From Gloeopeniophorella convolvens (Eukaryota; Basidiomycota; Agaricomycetes; Russulales): DNA of 64,000 nucleotides. The stretch spans positions 1-64,000 of the forward strand of contig WTXD01000071.1 of the NCBI GenBank assembly GCA_022496205.1. Direction: 5' to 3'. Of the stretch, positions 1 to 13,341 are shown one piece after another (position 1 is the stretch's first letter; each line of letters starts with the position of its first letter). Made by a program: the position numbers and the translations under genes. The notes beneath the pieces were generated by a model. The model searched no databases, had not been told where the DNA came from, and saw only the letters and a list, made by a program, of their open reading frames with translations.

Positions 1-800
1 CAGCTTGCGACAATCAGGGCGGATGTGACCTTTTTCTTGCAGTAGTGGCAAGTCACATCCTTTTTCTTGGGTTTGTCACCCTTGCCCTTGATGGGCGCCC
101 TGGCCGCATTGAGAGAGCCATTGGACTGACGGCGTGTTTCCTCATTGAGGATTGTCTGCGCAATGTTGTCGTGCTCCAGCTTTGAGGGCAAGCTGGCAGC
201 GAGGATGGTGGAGGCCACCGTGTCGTATGACGCCGGCATGGCCTGGAGGAGGATGAGGCAGAACTGGAGGTCAGAGACCCCCATGCCCGCAGAGGTGAGG
301 TTGTTCCTCAGCGCGTTCAGCTCATTGAGCTGAGGTGTCATTGGCTTGGAGTCGTCCAGCCGCGCTTGGGTCAAGCTGACCCAGTTGTTGAAGGCCGTAG
401 TGGCCCCAACGCCCGCATAGGTTTCCCTAAGCTTGCCCCACTTGTGAGCCACTGTAGGGTAAGTGGCGTCGCTCTCAATGGAGCTCCAGATGGTGTAGGC
501 CATGTGGGACATAAAGTATCCCTTCATGACGCCTTGGGCCGTGTCCCAGTCTTCTTGGGTGGCATGGGACGGCATTTCTTTGAGCTCCAAGAGCCCACCA
601 AGGTTGGCCATCATGAGGAGGCCTTTGAACGAGGTAGACCACTCGTTCCAGTTGGAGCCCTCAAATTTGTTGCCTGGATTAGGCGTGAGCTTCATGTCCT
701 TGAGGTTAAGTTTCAAGGACGAGGTGGAGGCAGGAAGGGATGCAGTTGGTGGCGGCGACTGCGCAGGGAGAAAAGCAGATGGAGAGGGAGGTGTCGACAT
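1..800 (-). mobile_element. Ty1/copia-type retrotransposon gag, 5' part, frameshifted at the zinc knuckle
   Basis: An open frame runs leftward from an ATG at 800 to the window edge (about 266 codons). It reads as a copia-type Gag (UBN2-like): a Pro/Ser-rich N-terminus, then a helical capsid-like part with NWNEWS, an acidic DW motif, and LNALRNNLTSAGM followed by LLQAMPASYDTV, which is characteristic of these Gag proteins. Near the edge comes a CCHC knuckle start, CHYCKKK. The rest of the knuckle (GHIRPDC) lies in the -1 frame relative to the ATG frame, and the switch falls in the A-rich stretch at 29-36. So the copy is either broken by a one-base deletion or uses a -1 shift. Protease, integrase and reverse transcriptase would lie beyond the left edge. 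LTR ends could not be fixed. Confidence 0.85.
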
Positions 801-3541
801 GTTGTCAAAAGTGCGATGGTAAGGTCTGTTGCCGAGGAGCAGTCAGCAACAGTGCTGGTGCAGAGAAGATGTAGATGCCTCCTGCGCATGTGAACTTGTA
901 CCACTGATCATAATGACCAGTCCTCAGAGCCCATGATGTGCGACTTTGTAATGTACTTTGTAAGGTAATCCACTGTAGAGATGAGCCACCCGGCACGACC
1001 ATAGAGACGGCATTGAAATAGCCCATCTATGCGCTTTGGGGGAGTCTCTACTTAAGGCCTAGATGATTGGGCCAGTGGATAAGGGGGTCCAATTTGTTCT
1101 ACATGCATGGCGCTCTGTTTCCCAATGGTCAAAGGACCTGGTACTGACGCTGGTTCATGCAGAGGTGAACTGTGAGGCTCATCCCTATGTACTACTGTAT
1201 AGTAGGGTAGCGCAGTTGTAACAGGCGCAAGGTCTAGGGTCGTGTTCCCCGCCTTGTTATACACCAAAACCGCTCCCACTTAAGGGCAGACGGCCAACCG
1301 TTCACTAGCCAAAAAGCATCACAAGGGGCTTCCCCCCTGCTTGCCTAAGGGGCCATAAGGGCCACTCTTCTGGCTCCACACACAGCGGCTGACTACTGCA
1401 CGCTGGTGGGTTTCCCCAGGAACATGTACAGTAGTGTATAGTAAAAGTACTGTAGTGCGCACTGTGGGGTGAGGAAGCTTACTGTGGTTCTGCGTCGCCA
1501 CGCTCCGTCCCACAGCTTGCAGGAAGTCCGGTTAGGACCCAAGTGCTATGCACAATCCCATGGCCTAGCCAGGGAAGGAGGAAGGAAAGAGTGGAACAGA
1601 GGCTCGCCTTGTTGGGAGTGAAGATGCGTTGTCTTGTCAAGGGAGCTTGTGTAAATCTTCTGTGCAAGGTATCTAGGCAGGGCCCATAACCTGTTGAAGC
1701 GCAGCAAAGGGTGGAGTGACAACTGAAGGACACAGAGTGACGCTCAGTCAGAGAAGGTCAAAAGACTAATACATTAGTGCAATACCTGAAGGACACAGAG
1801 TGACGCTACAAGGTAGGGTAAGCATAAGGTAGAAGTGAAAGGAGCGGTAGTGTACTTGCCTCAGTCAGAGAAGGTCAAAAGACTGAGGCTACAAAGGTGA
1901 AGAAAGAGGTCCTTATATACAGTAAGGAGCGACAGATAGCATGTGATAAACACTGCTTAGAAAGCCTAGGAGACCCACATGAAATGGAGTAAGAGTGGGT
2001 ACCGGAGTACAAGGTGGGTCATGGAATGCCCTAGAATAGTCCAGAACATGGAAACGAATGTGGGGCTGAGCACAGCCTTAAGTCTAGAACATTATGTACA
2101 CAAGATAAGATAGTCCTTGATCATTAGGTCCATATCTAATCTAATCAGAGCCGCCAGGACACTGTCCGTCTCAACATCCGGACCACTGGACGTAGTTCCA
2201 GCCTTGGTCGCTCGAGAAGTGTACTCGTAGGGTCTGTCCGCTGAGGACTAGATAATAACCGTTCTCTCGGTCGTGGAAGATTCCTCGTAGTCCTTCTCCT
2301 CTGAGTTCAGGGGGAGCGACGTCCTCGTCCTGTGCAAAAGGAAGTCGGACAGTCACAAGTTCTGCGATCGTCGGCTCTCGAGACTGAGAATGTCACGTGC
2401 TGTGCAGGGGTTCTGCCGAAGGACTTGCAAGACCTAAGCCTCGCGGTCGCAGTAGAGGATGAAGAGCGATGGGGCAAGTCGGGTGGCGATCAAGCACACT
2501 AGAGGATGCCACTGAAACTCCAGTATATTACAGGAGGTCAAAGCTAAGGAGCTAAGACGCTACTGGCAGGTCCTTATATACTACAAGGGTACCTACTGAC
2601 TAAGCTACTGGTTCGGGTTCATGTGGGTCAGGAAGCGCGGAGTACAAGTGGAGCATGCTATAAATAGACATGCTGACTGAACGCTCACTCAGCTGACGTC
2701 ACCATCAGTCAGCAGTGAGTCATCCGCGTTTCGTCAGCGTCATGGCCTAGGCCCGGTCATGAGTCTCATCACGTGCTCGGTCACGTGACTGCGGAGAACT
2801 CGGTCCAAGGGCGAGGCGTCGAAGCCGGTCGTCTATGCTCGTCAGTCCCTCCTGCTGCTGATCGTACCGCACCAAGTTGGCACAGATATCTGCAGATGTC
2901 AGAAGGGTCGTCGGGGTCGGTTCGCCCGGCCCGGAAGCCACGGGCTGAGATCGTGACAGAGAAGCCTGTTCTAATGTCACGGCCTGAGCCGGCGTGAGCG
3001 GAGCTGGCGAGGGCTGAGACGAGCGAGGTTCGGTAAGTCGGTCTCGATGTGAGCCGGTCCTCGAAGGCGCACGTGAATGTGCACGAGATCCTGGATAAGA
3101 CGTGATGTCTGAAGTTTGGAGGCAATCGGCCTCCGGTAAGTCGAGTTCAAAGCTGAAGACCTCGCGATGCTTGGGCGAACCAGTCCCTCACACGGATTCC
3201 CTGGTAACCTCGTCGATTGACAAAGGAGAACAGGCTTAAGGCCTTAGAGTACAATGGCTACGCCTTAAGTACTACAAGGATAACGGTTTACATAATGTCC
3301 TAGTATCGAGTCATACCAAGTCAGAACGGACTCAAGGTGGGTCTCCTAGGTAGAAGTACAGTAGGGGTCCAATAGCATAAGGGGCGCGTCAGGAAGAATG
3401 GAGGAATCGTATGACGAATGAAAGATAAGCGTCCCCGAGTTGTGGAGTCGGACCGGAACTCGTATCGTACAGTCACAATGAGGAAAAGAAAAGAAAATGT
3501 ATAGTACAGTTCGTGACACTTACAACCAGACCAGCATCTTA
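801..3541. repeat. LTR-like and repetitive non-coding DNA
   Basis: I see no convincing gene. Several blocks resemble each other as LTR promoters do. On the minus strand a TATATAAGGACC box occurs near 1910-1925 and again near 2570-2585, and plus-strand blocks containing GGTGGGTC recur near 2015 and 3337 (GTGGGTC alone near 2624). A 14-base word, CCTAGGAGACCCAC, is at 1965-1978 and inverted at 3337-3350. ACAGTCACA occurs at 2349-2357 and about 3469-3477. Short minus-strand frames at 2171-2356 and 2781-3125 have no recognisable domain. The simplest reading is fragmented or nested LTRs belonging to the gag to the left and to other elements. Confidence 0.45.
1723..1884. repeat. Pair of interleaved direct repeats
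   Basis: The 22-base unit starting CTGAAGGACACAGAGTG is present at 1723-1744 and 1786-1807. The 25-base unit starting CTCAGTCAGAGAAGGTC is at 1743-1767 and 1860-1884. Units overlap at 1743-1744 and are separated in the second set, as if a longer segment had been duplicated and partly rearranged. Confidence 0.8.
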
Positions 3542-3543
3542 TA

Positions 3544-3759
3544 CAGTGACTTTCAAATTTATAGGCCCCTTTGACATGACATTAGTAGTAGGAATGGGCA
3601 CAAGCGGAGGTCAAATGAGCGGCCCAGAACCAATCACATTTGTGTGCCTGTCAACTTCCCGAGCTTTCGTGTCAAAATAATGCATAAGCGAGTGTAAGCG
3701 AGCAACTCCGCCTACTACTAATAGGACATCAAAGGGGCCTGTAAATTTGAAAGCTGCTG
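3544..3759. mobile_element. 216-bp MITE of Tc1/mariner type
   Basis: The ends form imperfect terminal inverted repeats of about 49 bp (3544-3592 and 3711-3759), roughly 85 percent identical when one is reversed. They begin CAGTGAC and CAGCAGC, the CAG start common in Tc1/mariner ends. A TA dinucleotide flanks each side (3542-3543 and 3760-3761), as expected for a TA target-site duplication. The interior has no coding frame, so it would be non-autonomous. The family assignment rests on ends and target site only. Confidence 0.8.
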
Positions 3760-3761
3760 TA

Positions 3762-4385
3762 ATCGCGGAGCTGACCTGTTACTAGGTACTTCTAATCTAC
3801 AATAATCCTAGATAAGCGCATATCGGATCTTGCGGCTCCGGCGAGACCCGCAAGGGGCCGCAAGGTTTTTCCGGTTTTGCTGATGTATTCTCTCGTCTTC
3901 ACGCCGCCCGTTCGCCGATTTCGAACCCTTTGTGAGGCCGAAATCACAGTGTGCGGGTCACGCGCTGATGGGACTTACTCGTTTTTTCCGAGGCCAGGAA
4001 ATGCTGGGAACGGGGGACAGAATCAGGAACGCCTGCCCGCGCGCGGCCAGGCCGGTAACGACCGGATCAACCTGGCCACGGCCGGGGATAGTGGTGCCCA
4101 CAGGTGGTAGGCCAACCCGCCGATAGCTTCCCCCACGATGGTGGATATATGTATATATAGAAGCGACACGCAGGAACAGAGTGCACCTTACGAGAAGCCG
4201 CCACCAGAGCACCTTGACAGAGCTCGCTGCGACAGTGTTCGAGGCTAGGTATACGTATGTGGCTAGCGGAGAATGGCGTGAGGAAAACGAATATATATAT
4301 ATACTACAAGACGTATGAGATGGCGTGGACAGAAATACAGATGAGGGAGATGGCGCGACAGGGGGTATGATAAAAGTAAAGGATG
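3762..4385. other. Intergenic region and histidine kinase 3' flank
   Basis: No gene seen. A GC-rich palindromic patch (CTTGCGG...CCGCAAGG) lies near 3830-3870. The 3' flank of the kinase gene probably lies toward 4385. The long minus-strand frame through here (4638 to 3958) is a readthrough of the kinase's last coding segments, not a separate gene. Confidence 0.5.
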
Positions 4386-7300
4386 TCATCGGAGGGGGAG
4401 CGGGTGTCTTCGTTGTCTCGCCCGCTCGCCGGCGAGCTTGGCGATTGAATTCAGGAGGTCGCCACGGCGTAGCGGCTCTGTATCGCATCTCAGATGTGAA
4501 AACCATCTGTAAATCGCGACACGACGTACTCGTAATGTGGTCATCCTGGGCCGGAATTAGCGTCCGAATCGATGAAGAATGGCTGGACCGACTACGTACC
4601 ATGCCCGCATCGAGACATCTCTCCCTATCGCCAATCACTGAAGTGAGGTAATCTCAGCACGGAACAGGGTCTGGAGAGTAGGGTATGACGCACTTGCGTG
4701 CGCCGTCAGAGCGATGATGGGTGTCGAGATGAGTCCATTGTGCACTTCATAGGCCCTAATAAGCTCCGTTGCCTCCATGCCGCCCATACATGGCATAGAG
4801 ACATCCATCTGGGCGACGGTCAGATTCCGTCAAACGAAGATTGGAAAAAAGATATACAAGAATGATATCGAACGGCCGATTGCGTTGTACTCGCGCTTTG
4901 AACGCATCGACTGCAAAGGACCCGTTTTCCGCGATCTCGACCGAGTGCCCATACTTCTCGAGGATTTTGACAGCCAACTTTTGGTTGACGAGGTTGTCTT
5001 CCGCCAGTAGAATGTCGAATGTAATGTCGTTCGTCGCCACTGCCGGGCTGACAGTGCTCGACTCTAGGGCTGAGATGAGCGCCGACGCGAGGTCTTGCGC
5101 AGTCACGGGTGTCGTGACATCGGAACTGATGCTGTTGTCCAGACACCATTTCACTACACGTGCGTACCCCGGGAGGACCATAGTCAGCGCTTGGGCCCAG
5201 TCCAAAGGATGCGTTACGTACGATTCAGCCGTGGAAGATTCTATTTGAAAAAAGAATAGATGTAAGTTGACAACGTGTTGAGAAGACTGGGAACACACCG
5301 GGGACAAAAGGACGATCGGAATATATCGCAGGTGCTCGTACTCGCGAATAGTTTCAGTCTGTAGGATGAAGCGGGTAAGAACTACATCCCGGAAGGAAGA
5401 CAGTCGCGACATACGACACTGATCGAGTCCACGACAATAGTGTCGATATGCGGACATGTCGCCTTGTCAGTGACTTCAAGGGGGTCGTGGATCACGTATG
5501 GTCGTAACCCGAGCTCTTGTATGCGGTCGACTACATTTGTGCGGTCGTACAGCGTGTCGACGAAGAGGATATTACGATTGCCGAACGGTGCCATCTTGGC
5601 CAGCGTGTTCTCCATGGGATTTTGTCCAATCTGCGACGTGATGGTGAAGAAGAATTTGCTGCCCTTGCTGACCTCGCTTTCGACCCACATACTTCCCGCC
5701 ATGAGTGCGACGAGGCGTTTGGAGATGGATAGCCCCAACCCAGTGCCACCGTACTCCTATATATGAGAAACAGACCGGATATAAGGGGAAACTGACGCAG
5801 ATTAAGCGCAGGTACGTGTACGCACCCTAGTTGTCGAACCGTCGGCCTGTGCGAACGTATCGAAGATGAGATTCAGCTTGTCCTTGGCGATGCCGATGCC
5901 AGTGTCCAAAACGCAGAATTCGAGGGTGACGCTCGAGTCGTCGAGCGCGAGCAGGCGGCAACTGAGCGCAACGTGGCCTTTTTTCGAAACCTTGGAAGGC
6001 GTGAACTTGATCGCGTTCCCAACCAAGTTTGTGATGACTTGGCGTAGACGAAGGGAATCGCCAATCAACTGGTCGGGAATGTCAGGGTCGACGTCGTAGG
6101 TGAGGTCCAAATTGTTCTGGGAAGCGCGAACGACTAGGGTTTTAAGGATACCAAAGACGGTCTGGCGGAACGAGAAGGAGACCTGCTCCATGGTCATCCG
6201 GCCAGCTTCGACTGTCCGGATGTTCAACAGCTGACAGCGGACCAATTCGGCGGAACTTACTCTTCGAGATATCCAAGATATCATCGATGATCAATAATAG
6301 GGACCGCGCGAGGCTGTGGACTAGAAGCAGGCTTTCCCGCTGTGACCGGTTCAAGTCGCTGTCCAGGGTGAGCTCTGTCATTCCAATGATACCGTTCATC
6401 GGCGTCCTGCGTGGCTCGCACGATACATCAAGGCTGTTTCCATCAGACAAGGCGCTGGACTAACCTTATCTCGTGCGACATGTTAGCGAGGAACTCCGAT
6501 TTACTGCGATTTGCCAACTCGGCGGCCTCTCTGGCGGCGGTATTCTTCTGGATACTGTCGCGCAAGTTAAAGACCATCTGATTGATCTGTGTCTTCAACG
6601 AGTCCATCTCGCCGCTGGCCTCGACGGTGATAAAGCGTGTGAAGTCTCCGTCCATCGCGGCAGCCGAGATCTGGGCAAATCCGCGCACTTGGGTAGTCAA
6701 GTTTCCGGCCATCGTGTTGACCGACATGCTGGTGAGTGACGTCATTTCGCGGTGGGGGGCTCTGGAAGGCGATGACGTACGTGATCTCCTGCCAGATGCC
6801 CTGTACATTGCCGACCTCGGCCTGGACACCGAGCTTGCCCTCCGTTCCGACCTCCCGAGCGACCTTCTTCACCTCTGATGCGAAGAATCCCAACTGGTCA
6901 ATCATGTCGTTGATCGTGTTCACCAGGTGTAGAATTTCCCCGGCCACTGAGACTCCCGTGACCTTCTGTGTCAGGTCTCCCCGTGCGACTGCTGTCTGTA
7001 GGAGCACCAGCGTTTCAGAGCCGTGGTGATCTCCGTGAGAGCAAGTATCCCAAATGCAGGACATACCGTAGCGACAGCAATCGTTCGGACTTGTAGCGTC
7101 AACTGTCATCCTCCATCAGAACAATCCAGAGACGTTAGTACAACACGCGACTCACATTCGCGGCCATCACGTTCACACAGTCCGTTAGGTCCTGGGGAGG
7201 GGATAAGACATAAAATAAAGGATTTCGTCCGGAGCGAGGGGACGACGCACCTTCCATGTTCCACCGACATTAGTAACGTTAGCCTGTCCACCCAAACGAC

Positions 7301-9702
7301 CTTCCGTTCCGACCTCACGCGCGACACGCGTTACCTCGTCTGCGAAAACGCTCAGACTCTCCGTCATGCCGTTCACGGTCTCCTTCAGATCGAGCATCTC
7401 GCCGCGCACGTCGACCTCGACCTTCCTCGTCAAGTCTCCACCAGCTACGGCCTTGGTGACCATGGCAATCGAGCGCACTTGGTTGGTCAAATTCATTGCC
7501 ATCAAGTTCACATTGTCCGCCAACACCTATACGCACCGGCACGATGCGTGAGCGGGCGGCAATCGATGCCCTCAAGTCCGACGTACTTTCCACATTCCTT
7601 GAACATCAGGGACGTAGGCCTGTCCCCCCAATATACCCTCGGTTCCGACCTCGAGCGATACACGTGTGACTTCGTTTGCGAGGGTGGACAATTGGTTGAC
7701 CATTGAGTTGACAGTCAACTTGAGATCGAGCATTTCTCCTTGTACGTCAACCTCAACTTGCTTGGACAAGTCGCCGAGGGCGACCCCCTTTGTGACCTCC
7801 GAGATTGAGCGCACTTGATTCGTCAGATTGCTAGCCATTTTCTACCGGTCACTCATCAATATCTGCAGCGCGCATTGAGCATGGGGAGACACTTACGTTT
7901 ACGTTCAGTGTCAGATCAGCCCATGTCCCTTGGACACCTTCAACACGCGCCTGTCCACCCAATATGCCTTGCGTGCCGACTTCCAGAGCGACACGCGTGA
8001 CCTCGGATGCGAAAGCGCTCAACTGATCCACCATCGAGTTGACGGTCGTCTTCAAAGTAGCCATCTCGCCTTCGACTTGGATCTCGATCTTGCGAGTCAA
8101 GTCGCCCTTGGCGACCGCTGTTGTTACTGTGGCTATCGACCGCACCTGATCCGTCAAGCTCGAACACATTCGGTTCACCTGGAGAGCGTCGATATATCAG
8201 CAGAAGAGAGGCGTGTACACGAGGGTCACGCACGTTCCGCGTCAATTCCAACCATACACCTTCTACGTCTGGAACGTGTGCCTGTCCTCCCAAAATACCT
8301 TGCGAGCCGACTTCCAATGTGACACGAGTAACTTCTGCAGCTAGGGCCCGTAGCCGGACGACCATTCCATTGACGGTATTCTTCAAATCGAGTATCTCAC
8401 CGCGAGCATCGACGTCGATCTGCTTGGACAAGTCGCCCAAGGCGACAGCTTTGGTTACACGCGCGATATTCCGGACCTGATTCGTCAAGTTGGCCGCAAG
8501 CTTGTTGACAACACCTGTGAGCTCGCGCCATGTGCCTTCGACATCGAGTACTAGGGCTTGGCCGCCGAGTTTGCTGAAAGAGGCAATGTCAGCGCCCGTG
8601 GGAAAGTAGGGTGGAGTATGCGAGACGCCGCCGAAGGGAAGAAAAGAGAAACTGACCCTTCCGTGCCTACCTCCTGCGAGACACGGGTGACCTCGCGCGC
8701 GAACTGTCCGAGTTTGTCGACCATGCCGTTGATGACGTCCTTGAGTTGCACCATGACGACACCCTGCACGGGTACTGTGATCTTCTGAGACAAGTCGCCG
8801 CGTGCGACTGCGTTGCAGACACGGGCGACGTCCTGGACCTGGGCCTTTAGCAGACGGAGCTCTTCGACGGCGCTCATGCCGCTCTCAAACGCGGCGGTCG
8901 CAAGCGGACCGCCAGGCGGTACGACAAGTGGGGAGCCAGACGGGGAGGCTTTAAATGCAGAGGAGATCCTGCTCATGGTGATGCTATCGTTGACGGCTTT
9001 CCCGCACGTGGGGCATACGACATGGTCACTGTGAGAAGTAGGAGGAGCAGACATGGAAGAGCCGTTGTTGTTGCGGGAGAAGATGGCCGATTTGTCGAGA
9101 GATGAGGATTGGAGGCCGTCAAGCGATATGGTCATAGGCGAGGGTACACGCCCAATGTACTGGCCGACATCATGGAGGGCCAGGTCTGGATCAGCTCCAT
9201 GCTCCGTCATGTTGACGTCCTGTTCAAAATCGGCGGCGAGGCTGGCGACATTATAGGGTGGGAAAAATGAGGGTGAGGAGGGGCTGTGGGCGATCGGGGT
9301 GTTGGAAGTGGAACGCAAGGTCGCACTCGAGCTTGCCGAGCTGGAAGAGTCGCAGGGGCCGTTGAAAGGTAGGGCAGGGAGGGGGGGAGTCGAGGCGACG
9401 TCGCTCTGGGACGAATTAGCAGAAGCGTTGGAAATCGGCGGTGTATCGCCCACGCTGCGGCGCTTCTTTGTGTCTGGGCCGTTCTCCCAGTTCTCCGAGG
9501 CCTTTATACTAGCCAAGGTCTCTTCGGCAGTGTACATCCTGCGAGCCATGGTCTTGAGCGCGCGAAGGATGTTGTCTGTCTGCCAATCGGATGGGCCATC
9601 ATAGCGGGGAACGGGGGCGGGGAAAGGGCCGAGCTCATAGATGGAGAGCACGGCGACAAGGTGCGAGAGAAAGGGATCCGACAAAGTACACCCGGTGTCC
9701 AT
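4386..9702 (-). CDS. nik1: Group III hybrid histidine kinase (Nik1/Os1 type)
   Basis: This is an osmosensing hybrid kinase that in other fungi acts upstream of the HOG MAP-kinase pathway and is the target of phenylpyrrole fungicides. The start at 9702 (MDTGCTLSD) opens a serine-rich N-terminus. Then come seven HAMP-type units, each with a GDL/GDF core and an EVTRV..EVG linker, spread over 8.9-6.6 kb. The dimerisation/phosphoacceptor helix has NMSHEIR-TPMNG (His codon 6473-6475). The ATPase domain has an N box (NAIKFT), DTGIGI and GGTGLGL. The receiver has the phosphoacceptor Asp in MDVSMP (codon 4803-4805) and the conserved Lys of TKPLR formed across the last intron. At least 14 short introns break the gene. 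I set the stop at 4386-4388 by splicing the last exons. No membrane segments are seen, as in the family. Confidence 0.93.
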
Positions 9703-12700
9703 CTTCGTCGGCGTCGACGGCGAGTCGAGGCTGGCGTGGTAAGTGGTGCCGGCGACAGAGGAAGAGAAAGAGCGCGCTCCGCTGGACGAGCTCAAATCGG
9801 AGGGGAGACACGTGAGCTCTTTCTGGCCTTGCCTTTTCTGTCCCTCGCCGCGCTCGATCGGCTTTGTCCTGGTCAGCAGTTCCTCAGCGGCGCCAAAGGC
9901 CACAACGATTCGCCAGGCGCACGGTTGCGATTGGTTCGCCGTGTTAAACTACGCAGATTGCCGGGGCCGCGTGACCCCGAGTCGCAGCCTGCAGGTTTCG
10001 GTATCGAAATCTGAGACGCAGGTTCGGGCCCAGCTATCCATTTTCGATGCGGGGTGTGGCAAGCCTCGTGTTTTCAGCCGTCCATCTCCGCTCTGTCTAT
10101 ATCGCTAATGCAGACTCGTCTGAGCGCCCTTTCCGGTATATTGTGTTGCGATATGTAGCATGAGACTTCCCGTTTGCGGAGCTGGTCAGGGTCCCAGGAG
10201 AATCAAGGGTCTGTGAGTTGGCGAACGGTGAGGGAGTGGTGGTGTGTGTACATGTCAGTTTCTCGGGAAGATACAGTGGAATTGAGAATATTCCGGAGGA
10301 GAGAGAAGACCCGGAAGCTGCTCCCGGCGCTGAAAACTTTGCACCCGACGCTCGCCTCTGTCTTGTCCTACCTCGTCACCGCACACTGCATACCGCTGCC
10401 TTCAGTACATGTGTCTCTTTCTCCGGGCTACCCATTCCACGTTAAATTGACGGCTGCTCTGGGATAAATATAGACATGCGACGTAAAGCAGACGCAAGGA
10501 CGCACCATCGCATGCTATGCACGGCACCTCCCCGCCGGCCAGCGCATGCGAGTCCACGGAACACGCGCTGACGTTCACTCTTCCATTTCATTTAATGGGG
10601 CCGCATAAGTACATAGTAACCACAAGAACGTGTGCTTGGAGCTAGTGTGGCGCTAGAGTCATGCCCCTTGGAGCCTAAAAATTTGTGCTTTCAGGATTTG
10701 GGCTTCGCGAGGAGCGATCCTGGTGTCTTTACACCTCAAGATCCAGAGATCACACTTCGTAGGTGAACAGGGTCGAACTTCATAAAAATCTCTTGAAAGT
10801 CTGGACAGCGATGTCAGGCCTCGTGTACGGACGAAACAGCCTTTAAGCTATGCGTGTTGAGGTACTTACACACAACGGAAGATAAGCAAAATCACGAAAT
10901 ACAACGTCACGAATCCTCACGGATCCTGATTACCTGTCGCTCGCTTGGCGCTTCGGAAGATAAAGTAGACTCGGCGCTCCGTCGTCCCTGCGAGCATCGA
11001 TAAGCAAACTCAGATCTCCTGGGCTTCGTGGCTCGCATCTGCAAGTTGCCGTTGCGATGGGATTCACCCCCGTGCACTGCCACGATCGCACGTAAGGCTT
11101 ATATGTACCATCAAGAGTTTCGCGTCCTGGCTGCGTAGCACGTACAAAGTTCGAATATTTGACTAGATCAAACACTTTACGAGTCAGTATAACAGGAGAA
11201 GGGAAAAGAAGCGCGGCTCGAGAGTACAACCACCTATTATCGATTAGCTGACATGCAACCACCTTACTATGAGCATGTCGCTGCGAGTCTATGACTTCGG
11301 GAGTTTGTGGGGCCGCAGTACGTGAATGCATCACATGGTAGCAGCCGGGGGATCAGTATTAATGTTCATACCCGTCAGCGCCTCGTGCAACGCCTGTCCT
11401 GCCTTGAATCACAGGCGAAGATGCCTGCGGAGGCGAGGCTTGAGTGTAACCAGCGGCACAGACTCCTCCAGGCCGTCGACAGTCGTCATGCAAGAATATG
11501 AATGAACAATCATTGTGCTTGGCCGCACAGCCTTATTGTAAGGGTCGAAGAGACCCTTCTGGCGAGCCGCGATAAACATGCGCCAAACTGATATCAGTAA
11601 GACTCACGCTTTAGTGCTCATGCAAGGCAACGCCAACAAGGGAAGGTTGAGCACATCAGGTACGCGACTGGGAGGCTGGTACGACCCGGCCAAATCTCAG
11701 AATGGAGATCCGCTGCGCGCGCGCGGAGATCTCGCGAAGCACGCAGACGGGGAAAGACAGGACGTGAGAGGCACGCCTCGCGGTGACCAGCCACCAGCCC
11801 GCCGTACTGTACGCAGTTCCCCAGGAACCCGAGCTCCGCGTTATAATTTGTCTCCAAATTACACTCAACCTTCAAGATCATCGCTGCGGATGCGGAGTTG
11901 AGGAGCCCAGCGGATACGCTGAGGCGCACGTTGGTGAGTACGCGCTGGGCAGCAAGAATCGCCGATACGAGCTGAGGGGCAATGACGGCGATATCGGATG
12001 CCTTTATTTAGTAGCTTAGTGAACTATGCTCGCTCAAGACACACGGACGCTCACCATCGCGGGCTGGGAAGGGCGAAGATGCTCGTTGTGCTTATCCTCT
12101 CGCGTCCGCACGATCTACAAAACGGGTTGGGACTGCGGGAGAGCATAATATGGCAGACGTTACCTTCCACTGAACGATAGTCCCTCTCAAACGCTCTTGG
12201 AAGTAACTCTAGCGCTCGAAATTCTTGCCGGTGACGCAGCAAGTCTTGAGCATCTCTGAGATGAGCCTCAACATGCCGATCCAAAAGTCATCCATTTCTA
12301 CATAGCGCCGTCTGACGTCATGCAGCACGATGTGGGGTTCTCTGAGAAGGACTCTAACCTCCGGAAGCGGCGTGGACATCGCTAGTGCCGAAGTACTATG
12401 TGGGTCAACAAGATCAAATTGTTGTGGACTTAAGAGGACGTACTCCTAGTCCATACACCGTCCTTCGTCACATGGAATGTGCCCACCTCGTATGCCTTCT
12501 GTAGCTGAACCACTTCCTTACGCAATCCCTTCGCCTCATGGGATCCGGATGTCTTACGTAGCTCGTCCGGGAACGAATGTGCATACTACATAGCACCTTG
12601 CTAAGTATGGAGCACAAGTGTAGCACCGGCGCCGGATGGCTCCACGGCTGGGCGCCGACTTGTGGCAGGACCGTGGTACCACACCGCACCGTCGCATGGG

Positions 12701-13341
12701 GCGGTGCGAGTTGTGATGAGAGAGAACGAGTCAGTCCCGCCTGAATTCCACCCTCAGAGGTCCTGGTCTCCGACCAAACGATATGTGAGTCGATGGAATC
12801 GCCCGAATGGCATTTCCAAAAGATGTAGCGTTGGTCAAACAGATGGGGGGAGTATCCGAGAGTCGGAAGTTTTCGGAGGGTGGTCGAGGTCCGAGCAGTG
12901 GCATGTAGTACTCCGAAGCGTGCGCCAGCAGCCGCCACCAGCACTGTTGCAAGTTTGTTGCGACGGTAGCCGGGCCGCCTTCCGCTATAGCATGTAAGTA
13001 CATCCGAATCTAAGATCTGAGCGCTGTGCCTCAGACGACGCGATTCGCCTGGCAGCCTGAACGCCACGATCTCGTCCCCCGCTGCTCAGCTTGAAGCTGT
13101 CGCTTCGATTCAAATGAATAAGTCCATCCAATCAGTCAAGGAGGCCACCGCACAGACTCGTTCCCCCCATCACCTGCCATGGGGAAGTCTGCTGCCAATC
13201 CAGCCGAACGCACTTAAAAGGCCGAAGGCGCTAATTATTATGAGATACATGAATGCAACTACGTATTGAGAGCAGGGAAAGCAAGGTTCCAGATACGCCG
13301 AGATAATGCATAGCACGTGCAGCTGACGCACGGAATATGCC
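9703..13341. other. Intergenic region without a recognised gene
   Basis: The first part holds the promoter and 5' leader of the histidine kinase. Minus-strand frames at 10930-11334 (134 codons), 11618-11929 and 12468-13067 (199 codons) lack any domain, conserved motif or convincing splice structure. They could be decayed genes or chance. Nothing else is supported. Confidence 0.4.

Noticed and set aside
3958..4638. 226-codon minus-strand frame
   Set aside because: Its start is the end of the kinase receiver ([13 protein letters not shown]); after that it reads through two introns. The spliced end of the kinase explains the real coding part.
12468..13067. 199-codon minus-strand frame
   Set aside because: No motif, no splice logic, mixed composition, and similar frames exist on the other strand.
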